From assembly GCF_019977735.1 (NCBI RefSeq), contig NZ_AP025018.1, forward strand, positions 7,134,580-7,198,579: a DNA stretch of 64,000 nucleotides, read 5' to 3'. Of this stretch, positions 44,871 to 53,325 are shown piece after piece. This DNA comes from Calothrix sp. PCC 7716 (lineage in GTDB: Bacteria > Cyanobacteriota > Cyanobacteriia > Cyanobacteriales > Nostocaceae). The notes under the pieces were generated by a model. That model saw nothing but the letters and a program-made list of their open reading frames with translations. It was not told where the DNA came from and did not search any database. Position numbers and translations under genes: made by a program. Position 1 is the stretch's first letter. Each line of letters begins with the position of its first letter.

Positions 44871-45470
44871 TTAATCGGTTGTGAGCGTTGCCAACAGAAT
44901 TCCTAAGAGACGCTCGATAGGTGTTATATCATATTCAGTAATATCAACCACAAGTTCAGTTCCTGAGAGCTTGAGGAATTTCCAATTACTGCCATTGGTT
45001 ACACAACCATAGACAGAGGAAATCGTAAGATTGTGAGTTTGATTAAACAGTTGTGCTGCTACCATAGCGGCGGCACATTGTCCTAGCCCATTTTCTAAAA
45101 TACCACGTTTGGCTGACTCTATCACTACAACTGGAGCTTGAATTACAGATTGAATAGGGCTAAGGCTAATTAAAAAATCACAGTAGCCATTTAACTTGCG
45201 TTGCGGGTCTACGTTAAATTCTTTACCAGCAAATACACTTATCTGCTGATGTTTCATCTCTCTTATTTCCAGCAGTACTTGAGCAATAATCCCACTATAA
45301 CGAGCAATTTCAGACCCCACTGCAATTGCCCAAGGCATTTCCCGTTCGAGAATTGCAACTAATAGTTCCGTTGGTTGTACGGGTTGACTTTGAATTAGCG
45401 AGCGCGTTTCCCGAATGCTAAGATTAAACTGTTCGAGAACCATTTCTAACGTAAAGTGACTATACACCAT
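44871..45470 (-). CDS. conserved hypothetical protein, PD-(D/E)XK-like
   Basis: 199 residues. A helical N-terminus is followed by a core with YCDFLISLS...APVVVIESAKRG...GLGQCAAAMVAAQLFN. The order Asp, then Glu-Ser-Ala-Lys, then Gln-containing helix matches the PD-(D/E)XK nuclease-like fold common in cyanobacterial hypotheticals. GGAGGAG sits 10 bases before the ATG. It is convergent with the TetR gene. Biological role unknown. Confidence 0.7.
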   Translation of the reverse strand: MVYSHFTLEMVLEQFNLSIRETRSLIQSQPVQPTELLVAILEREMPWAIAVGSEIARYSGIIAQVLLEIREMKHQQISVFAGKEFNVDPQRKLNGYCDFLISLSPIQSVIQAPVVVIESAKRGILENGLGQCAAAMVAAQLFNQTHNLTISSVYGCVTNGSNWKFLKLSGTELVVDITEYDITPIERLLGILLATLTTD

Positions 45471-45538
45471 CGTAATATTGCTCCTCCATAATCTACTTTA
45501 CCGCATTTCTCACAAGTAGGCAGTAAAAAAGAATAATT

Positions 45539-46624
45539 TTATTGATTCGTCAAATTGATTTGCGGCATTGATTCTGCTTCTTTTGTAGCACTAGAGGTTC
45601 TAATTGCCGAAGCTAAAATTTTAATAAAGCTGGCAATTGGAACTGCTAAAAATAACCCTAATGGGCCTGCAAATCTGGCGCCTAAGAACAGCGAAATCAA
45701 AAGCCAAAAAGGATTTAAGCCAACCAAGTTACCAAGAATACGGGGAGCTATCAACGTTTCATTTATTTGACCAAGTATAACTGTTATAACCAAGACTTTG
45801 ATTCCTACCCAAAAATCCTGAATAGTTAATATTAATCCAATTATTGCAATGCTGGTGGCGCCTCCCAAAGGGATTAAGCTCATAATTCCAATAACCACTC
45901 CAAACAGCAAACCAAAAGGTACATTTAATAATAAAAATGCACTGGTTTGCAAAACAGTTAAAATCGTTGCAATAATAAATTGACCAGAAATAAAATTTTC
46001 AAAAGTTTGCCGTAGAGAATTTTGTATTTGCTCTCTCCACCACAAAGGCAACCAACTTAATAAACCTTTCCAAACCCTATCACCGCTCAAAGTCAACACA
46101 AGGGTGAAAACAAGGATTAAAAAAATATTCGCAATACTACCAAGAGTCTCAAAAGCAACATTAAACGCTTGACTAGCGATTACCTGAACTTGGTGAAGTA
46201 ACTGGTCACTAAACTGAGCAGTAATTCCATCCAAATTTATTGGTAGCTGTCGAGCTTCTACCCAAGCGTTAAGAACATCAGCTTGTTTGTCAATTAATTC
46301 AATCCAATGCGGCAGATTAATTAATAATTCGTTAGCTTGGAGGATAATTTCAGGCACCAACGTTAGAGCTAGAGCAGTTATACCAATCAAAGCACTTACG
46401 AATACCAGTACTACTGCTAATACTCGCTTTAAACCAAGTTTTTCCAAAAACCCAATTGGATAATCAAGCAAAAATGCAAACAAAATAGCTAGAACCACTA
46501 TTGTAGCTAGAGGTTGCACTTGTTGTACGAGTATAAGCAAAAGCCAGCCGTTGAGGAACAACATCGGAAAAAACAGTCCCCAACGAAATTCCGAAGGAAT
46601 TAGCGCAATAGCTTTCTGTATCAT
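45539..46624 (-). CDS. AI-2E-family membrane transporter
   Basis: 361 residues from ATG 46624 (the frame extends to a TTG at 46630). About eight hydrophobic helices. The family core GLLFGVVIGIMSLIPLGGA near 245-263 and the C-terminal LFLGARFAGPLGLFLAVP are recognisable. The family was named for a quorum-signal exporter but includes Na+/H+ antiporters and uncharacterised permeases; the substrate here is unknown. A near-perfect TetR-type operator lies 40 bases upstream of the start, linking it to the regulator at 44252. Confidence 0.85.
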   Translation of the reverse strand: MIQKAIALIPSEFRWGLFFPMLFLNGWLLLILVQQVQPLATIVVLAILFAFLLDYPIGFLEKLGLKRVLAVVLVFVSALIGITALALTLVPEIILQANELLINLPHWIELIDKQADVLNAWVEARQLPINLDGITAQFSDQLLHQVQVIASQAFNVAFETLGSIANIFLILVFTLVLTLSGDRVWKGLLSWLPLWWREQIQNSLRQTFENFISGQFIIATILTVLQTSAFLLLNVPFGLLFGVVIGIMSLIPLGGATSIAIIGLILTIQDFWVGIKVLVITVILGQINETLIAPRILGNLVGLNPFWLLISLFLGARFAGPLGLFLAVPIASFIKILASAIRTSSATKEAESMPQINLTNQ

Positions 46625-46663
46625 TTGCAATAATTACCAGATAAAATATCATTAATTATAATT

Positions 46664-46687
46664 AGTATACCATCTAGACGGTATACT
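46664..46687. promoter_or_regulatory. single TetR-type operator upstream of the AI-2E gene
   Basis: The 24-bp near-perfect palindrome has arms AGTATACC[A]TCTAGA and its complement, one mismatch per pair in the middle of the arms. It is the best-formed copy of the ACCGTCTAGACGGT site in the window and lies about 40 bases before the AI-2E start on one side and 12 bases before a 24-codon ORF (46699-46773) on the other. Confidence 0.8.
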
Positions 46688-46698
46688 AAAATAGTGTT

Positions 46699-46773
46699 AT
46701 GAGTTTAATTTTTGGATGGCTTTATTGGCGCCAAAGGCTTTTAGCTACTATATTAGTACAGTTAAAAATTTAA
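46699..46773 (+). CDS. possible 24-residue membrane peptide
   Basis: ATG 46699 to TAA 46773 encodes MSLIFGWLYWRQRLLATILV plus QLKI, a basic amphipathic or membrane peptide. It starts 12 bases after the TetR-type operator, so it could be the first codons of a regulated gene, a truncated gene start, or chance. No good Shine-Dalgarno is seen. Weak call. Confidence 0.2.
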   Translation: MSLIFGWLYWRQRLLATILVQLKI

Positions 46774-46909
46774 ACACGTGCTAAAAGTTGAAAAGCTTTA
46801 GCCAAATTATGATTCATAGTCATAACATTAAATTCTTGAAAGTAAACACGCTTAAAATTGACAGTTAGTGTATTTACCCAGTCACTATCATGACACTAGA
46901 AAAATCACG

Positions 46910-47194
46910 TTAGTAAACTTCGTCGTGTGTACCTACATCGACTAAAACGATTGCTTCTTCTTCCTCATCCTCAACTTTTTCAAAATAGAAGATAATCCGA
47001 AAGTCATATTCCACAGAACACGACCAAAGACCCTTAAGCTCCCCTTGCAGTTTGTGGGTTTTGAGGGTAGGGTAAAATGGATCCATTTCAAGCTGACTTA
47101 AAGTAATTAAAACTTTGGCTTGAAGTTGAGGGCGATTTTTACAACGACGTTTAAGGGCACGGCGAAAACTTTCGTCGAAAATTAACAGCCTCAT
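46910..47194 (-). CDS. RelE/YafQ-type mRNA interferase toxin
   Basis: 94 residues of the RelE/ParE superfamily: FRRALKRRCKNRPQLQAKV, LKTHKLQGELKGLWSCSVEYDFRIIFYF and a C-terminal DVGTHDEVY. The YafQ-like basic patch and the terminal GTHDEVY (His near the C-terminus) suggest ribosome-dependent mRNA cleavage. Its ATG overlaps the antitoxin TGA by four bases, so the antitoxin is translated first. Confidence 0.85.
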   Translation of the reverse strand: MRLLIFDESFRRALKRRCKNRPQLQAKVLITLSQLEMDPFYPTLKTHKLQGELKGLWSCSVEYDFRIIFYFEKVEDEEEEAIVLVDVGTHDEVY

Positions 47195-47415
47195 TCCTCA
47201 TCTCCAAATATATTAGCCATCAGTTCGGCGGCAGTGCCCCTAATAGCAGTGCCGTTACTGACGGCTTGCATTGTTGTAAGTGCTGATTCGGCAATTTCTT
47301 GGCGCCGTTTAGCAATGCGACGTTTGTAAATCAATTCAAATAGCACATCTTGCTCGTCTTCTGAAAGAGCTTCCACGGAATCAATGATTGTTTGCAAGGT
47401 AGGAGCTTGAGACAT
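47191..47415 (-). CDS. antitoxin of the RelE/YafQ pair
   Basis: 74 residues, first gene of the pair. N-terminal VEALSEDEQDVLFELIYKRRIAKRRQEIAES forms helices that commonly dimerise and bind the operator; the C-terminal part should wrap the toxin. The pattern ALxxDEQxxLxxLIxxR is common in cyanobacterial antitoxins. The short leader (about 47416-47450) is AT-rich and presumably carries the promoter under autoregulation. Confidence 0.8.
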   Translation of the reverse strand: MSQAPTLQTIIDSVEALSEDEQDVLFELIYKRRIAKRRQEIAESALTTMQAVSNGTAIRGTAAELMANIFGDEE

Positions 47416-47679
47416 AAATTAAATAATGCGGTTTAGTTTTCATTATAATATCCTTCCTACAAGTGGGAAGTACGCTTGTTTGATTCATAAGTGCCCTCAA
47501 ACGAGCGTACTTAGGAGCGAATTGCTAAAATATCTGGCTCTTTATCGCTCATCAATTGCTTTAAGTTCTGGTTTTCTGTATTGATGAATAATTATAGTTG
47601 CTTAGAGAGATTTACGCAGCTAGTTAAAAGATGAGATTTTAGCCTTAATTGAAAAATCCTATTGTTGGGGAAGTTATTC

Positions 47680-48195
47680 TTAGGTTGCGTTTTTAAAGTC
47701 TGGATTTGATAGAGCATCTGTTCCAGTTTGCACCTTGTTTAATAGCTTAATCAAAGTTTTCTTTTCTGTTGGCGCCAGATTTGCCATTAATCCTGTCGTG
47801 CGGCAGAAATGATCAGGCAATATTTTAGTAACTAACTGGCGCCCTTTTTGAGTCAGACGAATAATCAGTCTTCGACGGTCGTTAGGATGTGCTTCGCGTT
47901 TAACTAATTCTTCTCGCTCAAGCCCATCTAACAGTCCAGTGATAGTAGCACGAGTTACATCCGCGCGTTCAGCAAATTCAGAAGGTGTAAGTCCTTCGGA
48001 AGCAACATACAACTGCATTAGCAGTGTAAATTTTCCGATTGAAAGACCATAACGAGCAAAGTGGATATCGAAGGCTGCATAAACGGATGCCGTTACATCA
48101 AGGAATGCCAAACAGGTTTCGACAGAAGGAATATCCAGTTCAGAATATTGACTGGCAAGTTCATCAATAGCTTGGCGATTTGGGAAAGTTCTCAT
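47680..48195 (-). CDS. MarR-family regulator (divergent from the DUF2269 gene)
   Basis: 171 residues. Winged-helix core KFTLLMQLYVASEGLTPSEFAER, recognition helix DVTRATITGLLDGLEREEL (about 88-106), wing KREAHPNDRRRLIIRLTQKG. The DRR motif of the wing is intact. It has longer helical ends than the MarR protein at 39414. It probably controls itself and the divergent DUF2269-porin genes via TTAGCCGCCTAA sites. Confidence 0.9.
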   Translation of the reverse strand: MRTFPNRQAIDELASQYSELDIPSVETCLAFLDVTASVYAAFDIHFARYGLSIGKFTLLMQLYVASEGLTPSEFAERADVTRATITGLLDGLEREELVKREAHPNDRRRLIIRLTQKGRQLVTKILPDHFCRTTGLMANLAPTEKKTLIKLLNKVQTGTDALSNPDFKNAT

Positions 48196-48226
48196 AGAGG
48201 TACATTTATGGATAGCTACCTTATTA

Positions 48227-48303
48227 TAAGCCGCCTAACAATATTTACTTTCACTACAAAGCATGACACAATATAATTAGCCGCCTAACTATCAGGTGGC
48301 TAA
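48227..48303. promoter_or_regulatory. MarR-type operators TTAGCCGCCTAA in the divergent promoter
   Basis: Three related 12-mers: TAAGCCGCCTAA (48227-48238), TTAGCCGCCTAA (48277-48288) and, inverted, TCAGGTGGCTAA (48292-48303). The second and third form a 27-bp inverted pair 20 bases before the DUF2269 ATG. The first lies 31 bases before marR. The TTAG/CTAA arms are typical of MarR-family sites. Confidence 0.75.
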
Positions 48304-48323
48304 TGTAATTAGGGATTTTGGTC

Positions 48324-48827
48324 ATGAAATTGAAAGTACACCAGAAAAATTGGTTGTTGAGCTTCCATATTGTTTCTGCAAGCACTTGGTTAGGGACTGC
48401 TTTTTGCTCACTAGTTCTCGCTATCTATTATCAAAACTGGGCAAACGGTAACGAACTCTATGCAATAAATACAGCACGTAACATAATGGGTGAGTTGATT
48501 ATTGTTCCTTCAGCAGTTTCATCTTTAGTTTCGGGGTTACTTTTGTGCAGCTTTACAGTTTGGGGATTTTTCAAGCATCGTTGGGTAATTGCAAAGCAGA
48601 TTTTAACTATGATGCTCATCATTATTGGGTCAGTTTGGCTTGGCCCTTGGACTAAACAAGCTACATCTATTTCTGCAACCGAACGTTTACAAGTCTTGCA
48701 AAATCCTACTTATGTTTTTATTCGTGATGCAGTGATTGTTGGAGGCGCCGTACAAACGCTTGTACTTGTATTCATCATCGTCATCTCAGTATTGAAACCT
48801 TGGGGACGGCGTAAAACATCTCTGTAA
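48324..48827 (+). CDS. DUF2269-like integral membrane protein
   Basis: 167 residues from ATG 48324 (a TTG two codons upstream is in frame). Four helices: WLLSFHIVSASTWLGTAFCS, IIVPSAVSSLVSGLLLCSF, AKQILTMMLIIIGSVWLGP and DAVIVGGAVQTLVLVFIIVI (approximate ends). The early FHIVSASTWLG with His and Trp is characteristic of DUF2269. Function unknown. It begins just after the inverted operator pair, and the porin gene follows 44 bases later, so they are probably one MarR-regulated operon. Confidence 0.85.
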   Translation: MKLKVHQKNWLLSFHIVSASTWLGTAFCSLVLAIYYQNWANGNELYAINTARNIMGELIIVPSAVSSLVSGLLLCSFTVWGFFKHRWVIAKQILTMMLIIIGSVWLGPWTKQATSISATERLQVLQNPTYVFIRDAVIVGGAVQTLVLVFIIVISVLKPWGRRKTSL

Positions 48828-48871
48828 CCATGCTTGCTAAATAAAACAACAGCCCTCAACATCCGCATGAC

Positions 48872-50464
48872 ATGTTAAATTACACTGCTGCTACCAATAT
48901 CTACCAGAAACCTATAACTCGCACCATTGCTCTTGGAATTAGTTTGTTACTTTACTTGCTGTTGGCTAAATATCCAGCAAAAGCAGAAACTGAGATAAGT
49001 GAGGCGCCTTTTCGCGATCAAATCACATCGGTCGATGAACTTTCTGATGTCCAACCCAGTGATTGGGCATTTAAAGCACTACAATCACTAATAGAACGTT
49101 ATGGTTGTATTGCTGGATACAATAGCAATTTCCGTGGTAATCGCGCAATTACCCGTTATGAGTTTGCTGCTGGTTTAAATACTTGTTTGAACAACATTAA
49201 TCAATTAATTTCATCAGTCACAGACGGAAGCGTTAAAACAGAAGAACTGACAACCTTGAAAAAGCTCCAACAAGAGTTTAGTACTGAACTCAGTATCTTG
49301 CAGGAACGAGTAAATACTTTACAAGCTCATACAGCAAGTTTGGAATCACAACAATTTTCTACAACTACCAAGTTACAAGGGCAAGTAATCATGTCTGTTA
49401 ATGCGGGTGGGTTTGATGGAAAACAGATTATCGACTCTAATGGGAGAGAACTTGCTGATACAAATCCTAACCCAACAGTAATATATAGAGCGGGAGTTGA
49501 TTTAAATACAAGTTTCCACGGTACAGACTTACTCAAAATACGAGTTGAGACTGGTAGTGGTGGCGCATTGGATAATGCCGCAGGAGTTCTAGAACCAAAT
49601 TTCGGTAGTTCGTTGGACTACTCAGTTAAGCCACCTGTAGACCGTGATATGGTAATCGGAAGGCTGTATTACACCTTTAAACCAAATAGTGATTTCATAG
49701 TTTCTATTGGGCCAGATATTCGCACGACTGATTATTTAGACCGTAACAGTTATGCTAATCGCAGTTTTTTAGACTTTAGCACTCAACCATTTGTAAATAA
49801 CTTTATTCTCTTTCCCGTTAGTGGTCCTGCTTCTGGAGGGGCAGTTGACTGGAAACCAGGGCAAGGAGCATTTGCATTACGAGCCGTATATGCTGTTGCC
49901 GATGCAGCTAACCCAAGTAATACTGGTCGAATTACTGGCGCCTCATCATTTGCACGTTTGCTATATCCCAATTCACCGGGTGGAGACCGTGGCTTATTTG
50001 GCGATAGTTATCAAAGAAGTGTAGAGATAGAATATGCACCGACTAAGAATTTTGCCTTGCGTTTGCAATACAGTAGTGGAGAAGTATTTAACAACCGCTT
50101 TGATGTAATCGGCGCCAATTTTGAGCTTACATTAGGTACACAGTTTGGAATTTTTGGTAGGTACGGTTACAGTCGCTTTGATAACACAGTATTTGGGGAT
50201 ATAGAACCAAATTATTGGATGGCAGGAGTTTCTCTACGAGATTTATTCCAAGAAGGCGCCATTTTTGGCGTAGCAGTTGGTCAGCCATTCATCGATAGTA
50301 ATATTGGCGACGCAACTCAAACAAGTTTAGAAGCTTTTTACAACTATCCGTTGAGTCAAAATATTCGCATTACACCATCAGTTCAAGTCATTACTAATGC
50401 AGGAAACCAAGATAGTAACGGTGATATTGTAACAAGTACACTTCGGACAGTATTTTCTTTTTAG
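48872..50464 (+). CDS. SLH-domain OprB-type outer-membrane porin (iron-uptake porin type)
   Basis: 530 residues. A signal peptide (hydrophobic ~18-38, ending AKA-E) precedes one SLH domain (about 58-115: DVQPSDWAFKALQSLIERYG, ITRYEFAAGLNTCLN) that binds peptidoglycan-linked polymer. A coiled coil follows (about 135-180, LSILQERVNTLQAHTASLES), then a 16- or 18-stranded OprB-like barrel ending in the aromatic LRTVFSF. In cyanobacteria this family forms the major outer-membrane pores, some linked to iron uptake. It is in line with the DUF2269 gene under the same MarR-type operators. Confidence 0.9.
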   Translation: MLNYTAATNIYQKPITRTIALGISLLLYLLLAKYPAKAETEISEAPFRDQITSVDELSDVQPSDWAFKALQSLIERYGCIAGYNSNFRGNRAITRYEFAAGLNTCLNNINQLISSVTDGSVKTEELTTLKKLQQEFSTELSILQERVNTLQAHTASLESQQFSTTTKLQGQVIMSVNAGGFDGKQIIDSNGRELADTNPNPTVIYRAGVDLNTSFHGTDLLKIRVETGSGGALDNAAGVLEPNFGSSLDYSVKPPVDRDMVIGRLYYTFKPNSDFIVSIGPDIRTTDYLDRNSYANRSFLDFSTQPFVNNFILFPVSGPASGGAVDWKPGQGAFALRAVYAVADAANPSNTGRITGASSFARLLYPNSPGGDRGLFGDSYQRSVEIEYAPTKNFALRLQYSSGEVFNNRFDVIGANFELTLGTQFGIFGRYGYSRFDNTVFGDIEPNYWMAGVSLRDLFQEGAIFGVAVGQPFIDSNIGDATQTSLEAFYNYPLSQNIRITPSVQVITNAGNQDSNGDIVTSTLRTVFSF

Positions 50465-50559
50465 CCAAAATTTCAACAAGCATAAAATAGGAGCTTTAAC
50501 AGTGATAAAAGTTAACTATTACTTTGCTCAATTCATCATCTTAATATTGCCCGGATCCA

Positions 50560-50700
50560 ATGTTGTCATGCTGAGGAACGAAGCATCTCAAAGCGTGATG
50601 TAAACGTAGTTTTGCCGCTTTCTTAGCATATCCGCGAGATTCTAGCCTGCGGCAAATGCTTCGCATAACACTGCGTTCAGAATGACATTGGGCATTTTTT
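50560..50700. repeat. dispersed hairpin repeat GTCATGCTGAGGAACGAAGC ... TTCAGAATGACA
   Basis: TGTCATGCTGAGGAACGAAG (about 50564) at the left and GCGTTCAGAATGACATTG (about 50671) at the right are the two ends of the same repeat family in opposite orientation. An internal AAATGCTTCGC pairs with GCGAAGCATTT-type sequence. The left end equals the last unit of the 30-bp array at 3373. It lies between the convergent porin and methyltransferase genes. Confidence 0.7.
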
Positions 50701-50723
50701 TAGTGGAATTCTCTAAATAACTT

Positions 50724-51456
50724 CTAATTGCTGTAATGTTTTTTTACACAGGATACAAAAAGAATGGTTGGAACAATGCCGCATCCAGGAACGCGCTCTA
50801 TGGCTGCCTGTGTCGCTTCTGGTTCATATATCTGTTTAATCTCGAAACCTGTTCCAATCAAAGTGTTGATATAAGTAGATAATTTTCTATGATAGGCACC
50901 TAATATACCCCTAATTCGATTTGAATTAGCCGACTGCCAAAATCCCTCTGTAAAGTACTGTGTCACTTCTAAACTGACTTTTCCATCTGCATTGGTACGC
51001 CATTGACTATGAGGCGATTCAAAACAGGGATGCGTGATGGCAAACCCAAACCAGCCTCTTGGACGAAGTACCCGATATACTGCATGGCACAGTGCATCTA
51101 AATCAGGAATATCCATTAACGCCAGATAAGAAGTTGCACCATCAAAGCCAATCATCAAGTTGCGCCAGCTTTTGAGCATCGTCAACCAAATACTGAATAC
51201 CAAGCCCAACCTGCTGCTCTTCTCGTTGTGCAATTTCAATCAGTTGAGAAGAAATATCAATACCAACAACTCGCGCCTTTTTTTGAGCCAATGACCGAGC
51301 AATGCGTCCCTGTCCACAGGCTACATCGCATATTAACTGGTTATCCACGGCGCCGATAAAATCAAGGAATGTCGATACAGTTGTATTGTCTACTGCGCTT
51401 TGATCACGTACCCAAGCGTCATACCAATTAGCAATCGAATCATACCCTGCTTGCAT
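50724..51456 (-). pseudogene. SAM-dependent methyltransferase, frameshifted
   Basis: From ATG 51456 the frame reads MQAGYDSIANWYDAWVRDQS with SAM motif VACGQGRIARSLAQK and VGIDISSQLIEIAQ, then stops at LAQLDDWL. The rest of the protein continues in the -1 frame: GFDGATSYLALMDIPDLDAL, RVLRPRGWFGFAITHPCFE, to a stop at 50724. Removing one base from the AA pair at 51150-51151 (T on the coding strand) restores LAQLDDGFDGATSYL, the expected motif. So it is one ~243-residue class I methyltransferase with a +1 frameshift. A sequencing error is the alternative. Confidence 0.85.
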
Positions 51457-51713
51457 GTGTATTTCCTTGCACGAGTCTCAACTACATCTAATTATTATAA
51501 TGACGTAAATGCCTGACGGTTAGTTTGGCTATTTGAGCCACAGTGAATAAGCGTGCAGTCTATGATGATTGTTCTTAAATAGCAAGATTTTTATATTCGC
51601 GCAAGAAACTGAAAGATTTTTCGGTTCAACATCATTAACTTGTAACTATATCAAGCCGCATTGAAATAATTACCTATTTCACGCTCGAAGAGCCAGTTAC
51701 CAGTTACCAACTT

Positions 51714-53090
51714 ATGACCTCAATATCTCCAAACTCCAAATTAAAAACAGAAATCCGAGAATTTGTCCAACTAGCAATACCCTTGGCGAGCGCTCAAGTA
51801 ACACAGTCATTAACGGGTTTTGTAGATACTGTGATGATGGGTAGATTAGGACAAGAAGCTCTCGCTGCGGGAGGTTTGGCTTCGTTAACTTTTCTTGTAC
51901 TGTCATTTACAGCAAGTGGTGTTGTAATGGGGGTGAGTCCTCTTGTTGCTGAAGCTTACGGTGAAGGTAAAAAAACGCGCGTTTCGGTATTAGGGCGCCA
52001 GGGATTATGGTTGTCGCTGTTAATCGCTATACCAACGATGTTCTTAATTGGGCATATGGATAGTTTAATGATTAAATTTGGGCAAGCAGTAAATATTGTT
52101 ACCTTAGCCAATAGCTACTTAGATGTAATGTTATGGGGATTATTTCCAGCAGTGGGGTTTGCAATGCTTCGGAGCTTTATCTCTGGACTTTCTCTAGCTC
52201 GTCCAATAATGGCAATTGTAATTGGGGGAACGCTGTTCAATATTGTCGGAAATTACACTTTAGGATACGGTAAATTTGGCTTTCCTCGAATGGAATTAGC
52301 AGGTTTAGCTTTGTCAAGCGCTCTTGCTCAATGGCTAATGTTTTTGGCTTTAGTAATTTATGTCCTTAAACACGAGCGACTTAAAAATTACCGAGTATTT
52401 CAAGATTTACATCGCATTAAACCAACAATCATTCGAGAATTATTATGGATTGGGGCGCCGATTGGAATTGCAGTGGCATTAGAAAGTGGTCTATTTGCAG
52501 TTGTTACTTACCTCATGGGTATATTAGGAACTGAAGTACTTGCAGCGCATCAAATTATTTTGCAAACAACAATGGTTATTTACATGGTTCCTTTAGGTAT
52601 GTCTTTTGCAACAACAGCGCGCGTTGGTCAATGTTTGGGGCAGAAAAACTATGAAGGTATATTTAGGGCAGGCTATGTTAGTATCTCAAGTGCGGCAATA
52701 TTTATGACTTTGACGGCAATAGCACTTCTGACTCATTCACGACAGATTGTTGGGCTTTTCTTAGATATCAACAATCCAGAAAATGCCAAAGTGTTAGCGC
52801 TTGCAACTTCAATGTTAACAGTCGCAGCTTTTGCACAGATTTTAGATGGAGTACAAAAAACTACCTACGGAGCATTACAAGGATTGCAAGACACGCGCGT
52901 GCCAGTAATTTTGAGCTTAATATCTTTTTGGGGAATAGGTTTAACTTTGGGTTATTTTCTAGGATTTCATCTTGGTTTTGGTGGTACAGGTTTGTGGTTA
53001 GGGCAGTCAATAGGTGTTGCAATTTCCGCAGGATGTTTTATCTGGCGCTTCCGCAAGCTATTATCAAAGAATAAAACCCAAGCATTTTGA
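51714..53090 (+). CDS. MATE-family multidrug/Na+ antiporter
   Basis: 458 residues with twelve hydrophobic helices in two homologous MatE halves (about 14-180 and 235-400). Family landmarks: LASAQVTQSLTGFVDTVMMG in helix 1, GVVMGVSPLVAEAYGEGK, and in the second half GLFAVVTYLMGILGTEVLAAHQI. It exports cationic drugs or metabolites in exchange for Na+ or H+ at the cytoplasmic membrane. It starts at ATG 51714 in a rather weak ribosome-binding context. It stands alone between the broken methyltransferase and the AraC gene. Confidence 0.93.
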   Translation: MTSISPNSKLKTEIREFVQLAIPLASAQVTQSLTGFVDTVMMGRLGQEALAAGGLASLTFLVLSFTASGVVMGVSPLVAEAYGEGKKTRVSVLGRQGLWLSLLIAIPTMFLIGHMDSLMIKFGQAVNIVTLANSYLDVMLWGLFPAVGFAMLRSFISGLSLARPIMAIVIGGTLFNIVGNYTLGYGKFGFPRMELAGLALSSALAQWLMFLALVIYVLKHERLKNYRVFQDLHRIKPTIIRELLWIGAPIGIAVALESGLFAVVTYLMGILGTEVLAAHQIILQTTMVIYMVPLGMSFATTARVGQCLGQKNYEGIFRAGYVSISSAAIFMTLTAIALLTHSRQIVGLFLDINNPENAKVLALATSMLTVAAFAQILDGVQKTTYGALQGLQDTRVPVILSLISFWGIGLTLGYFLGFHLGFGGTGLWLGQSIGVAISAGCFIWRFRKLLSKNKTQAF

Positions 53091-53104
53091 ATAAACTTTG
53101 CAAA

Positions 53105-53145
53105 ATGTAGGTTGGGTGGAGGCTTTGCGGAACCCAACATAACGT
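53105..53145. repeat. dispersed inverted repeat, GTAGGTTGGG ... CCCAACATA
   Basis: TGTAGGTTGGGTGGAGGC and GCGGAACCCAACATAACG bracket a short loop 10 bases after the MATE stop; it probably serves as terminator. Same family as 331-364 and 14551-14650. Confidence 0.7.
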
Positions 53146-53325
53146 CTACGATCTTCACACAGTAGCATAGATTCTAATCTATGCTATTTATACCTATTCA
53201 CAATTATCTAATATCATAGAGACTGTTATGCCAAGATTATTAAGAAAATCTAAAATATTCATAAAACTAATTTTTTAGATTTAAACTCATTAATCTTAAA
53301 TCCAAGACACACCAGGGTAAAGGTA

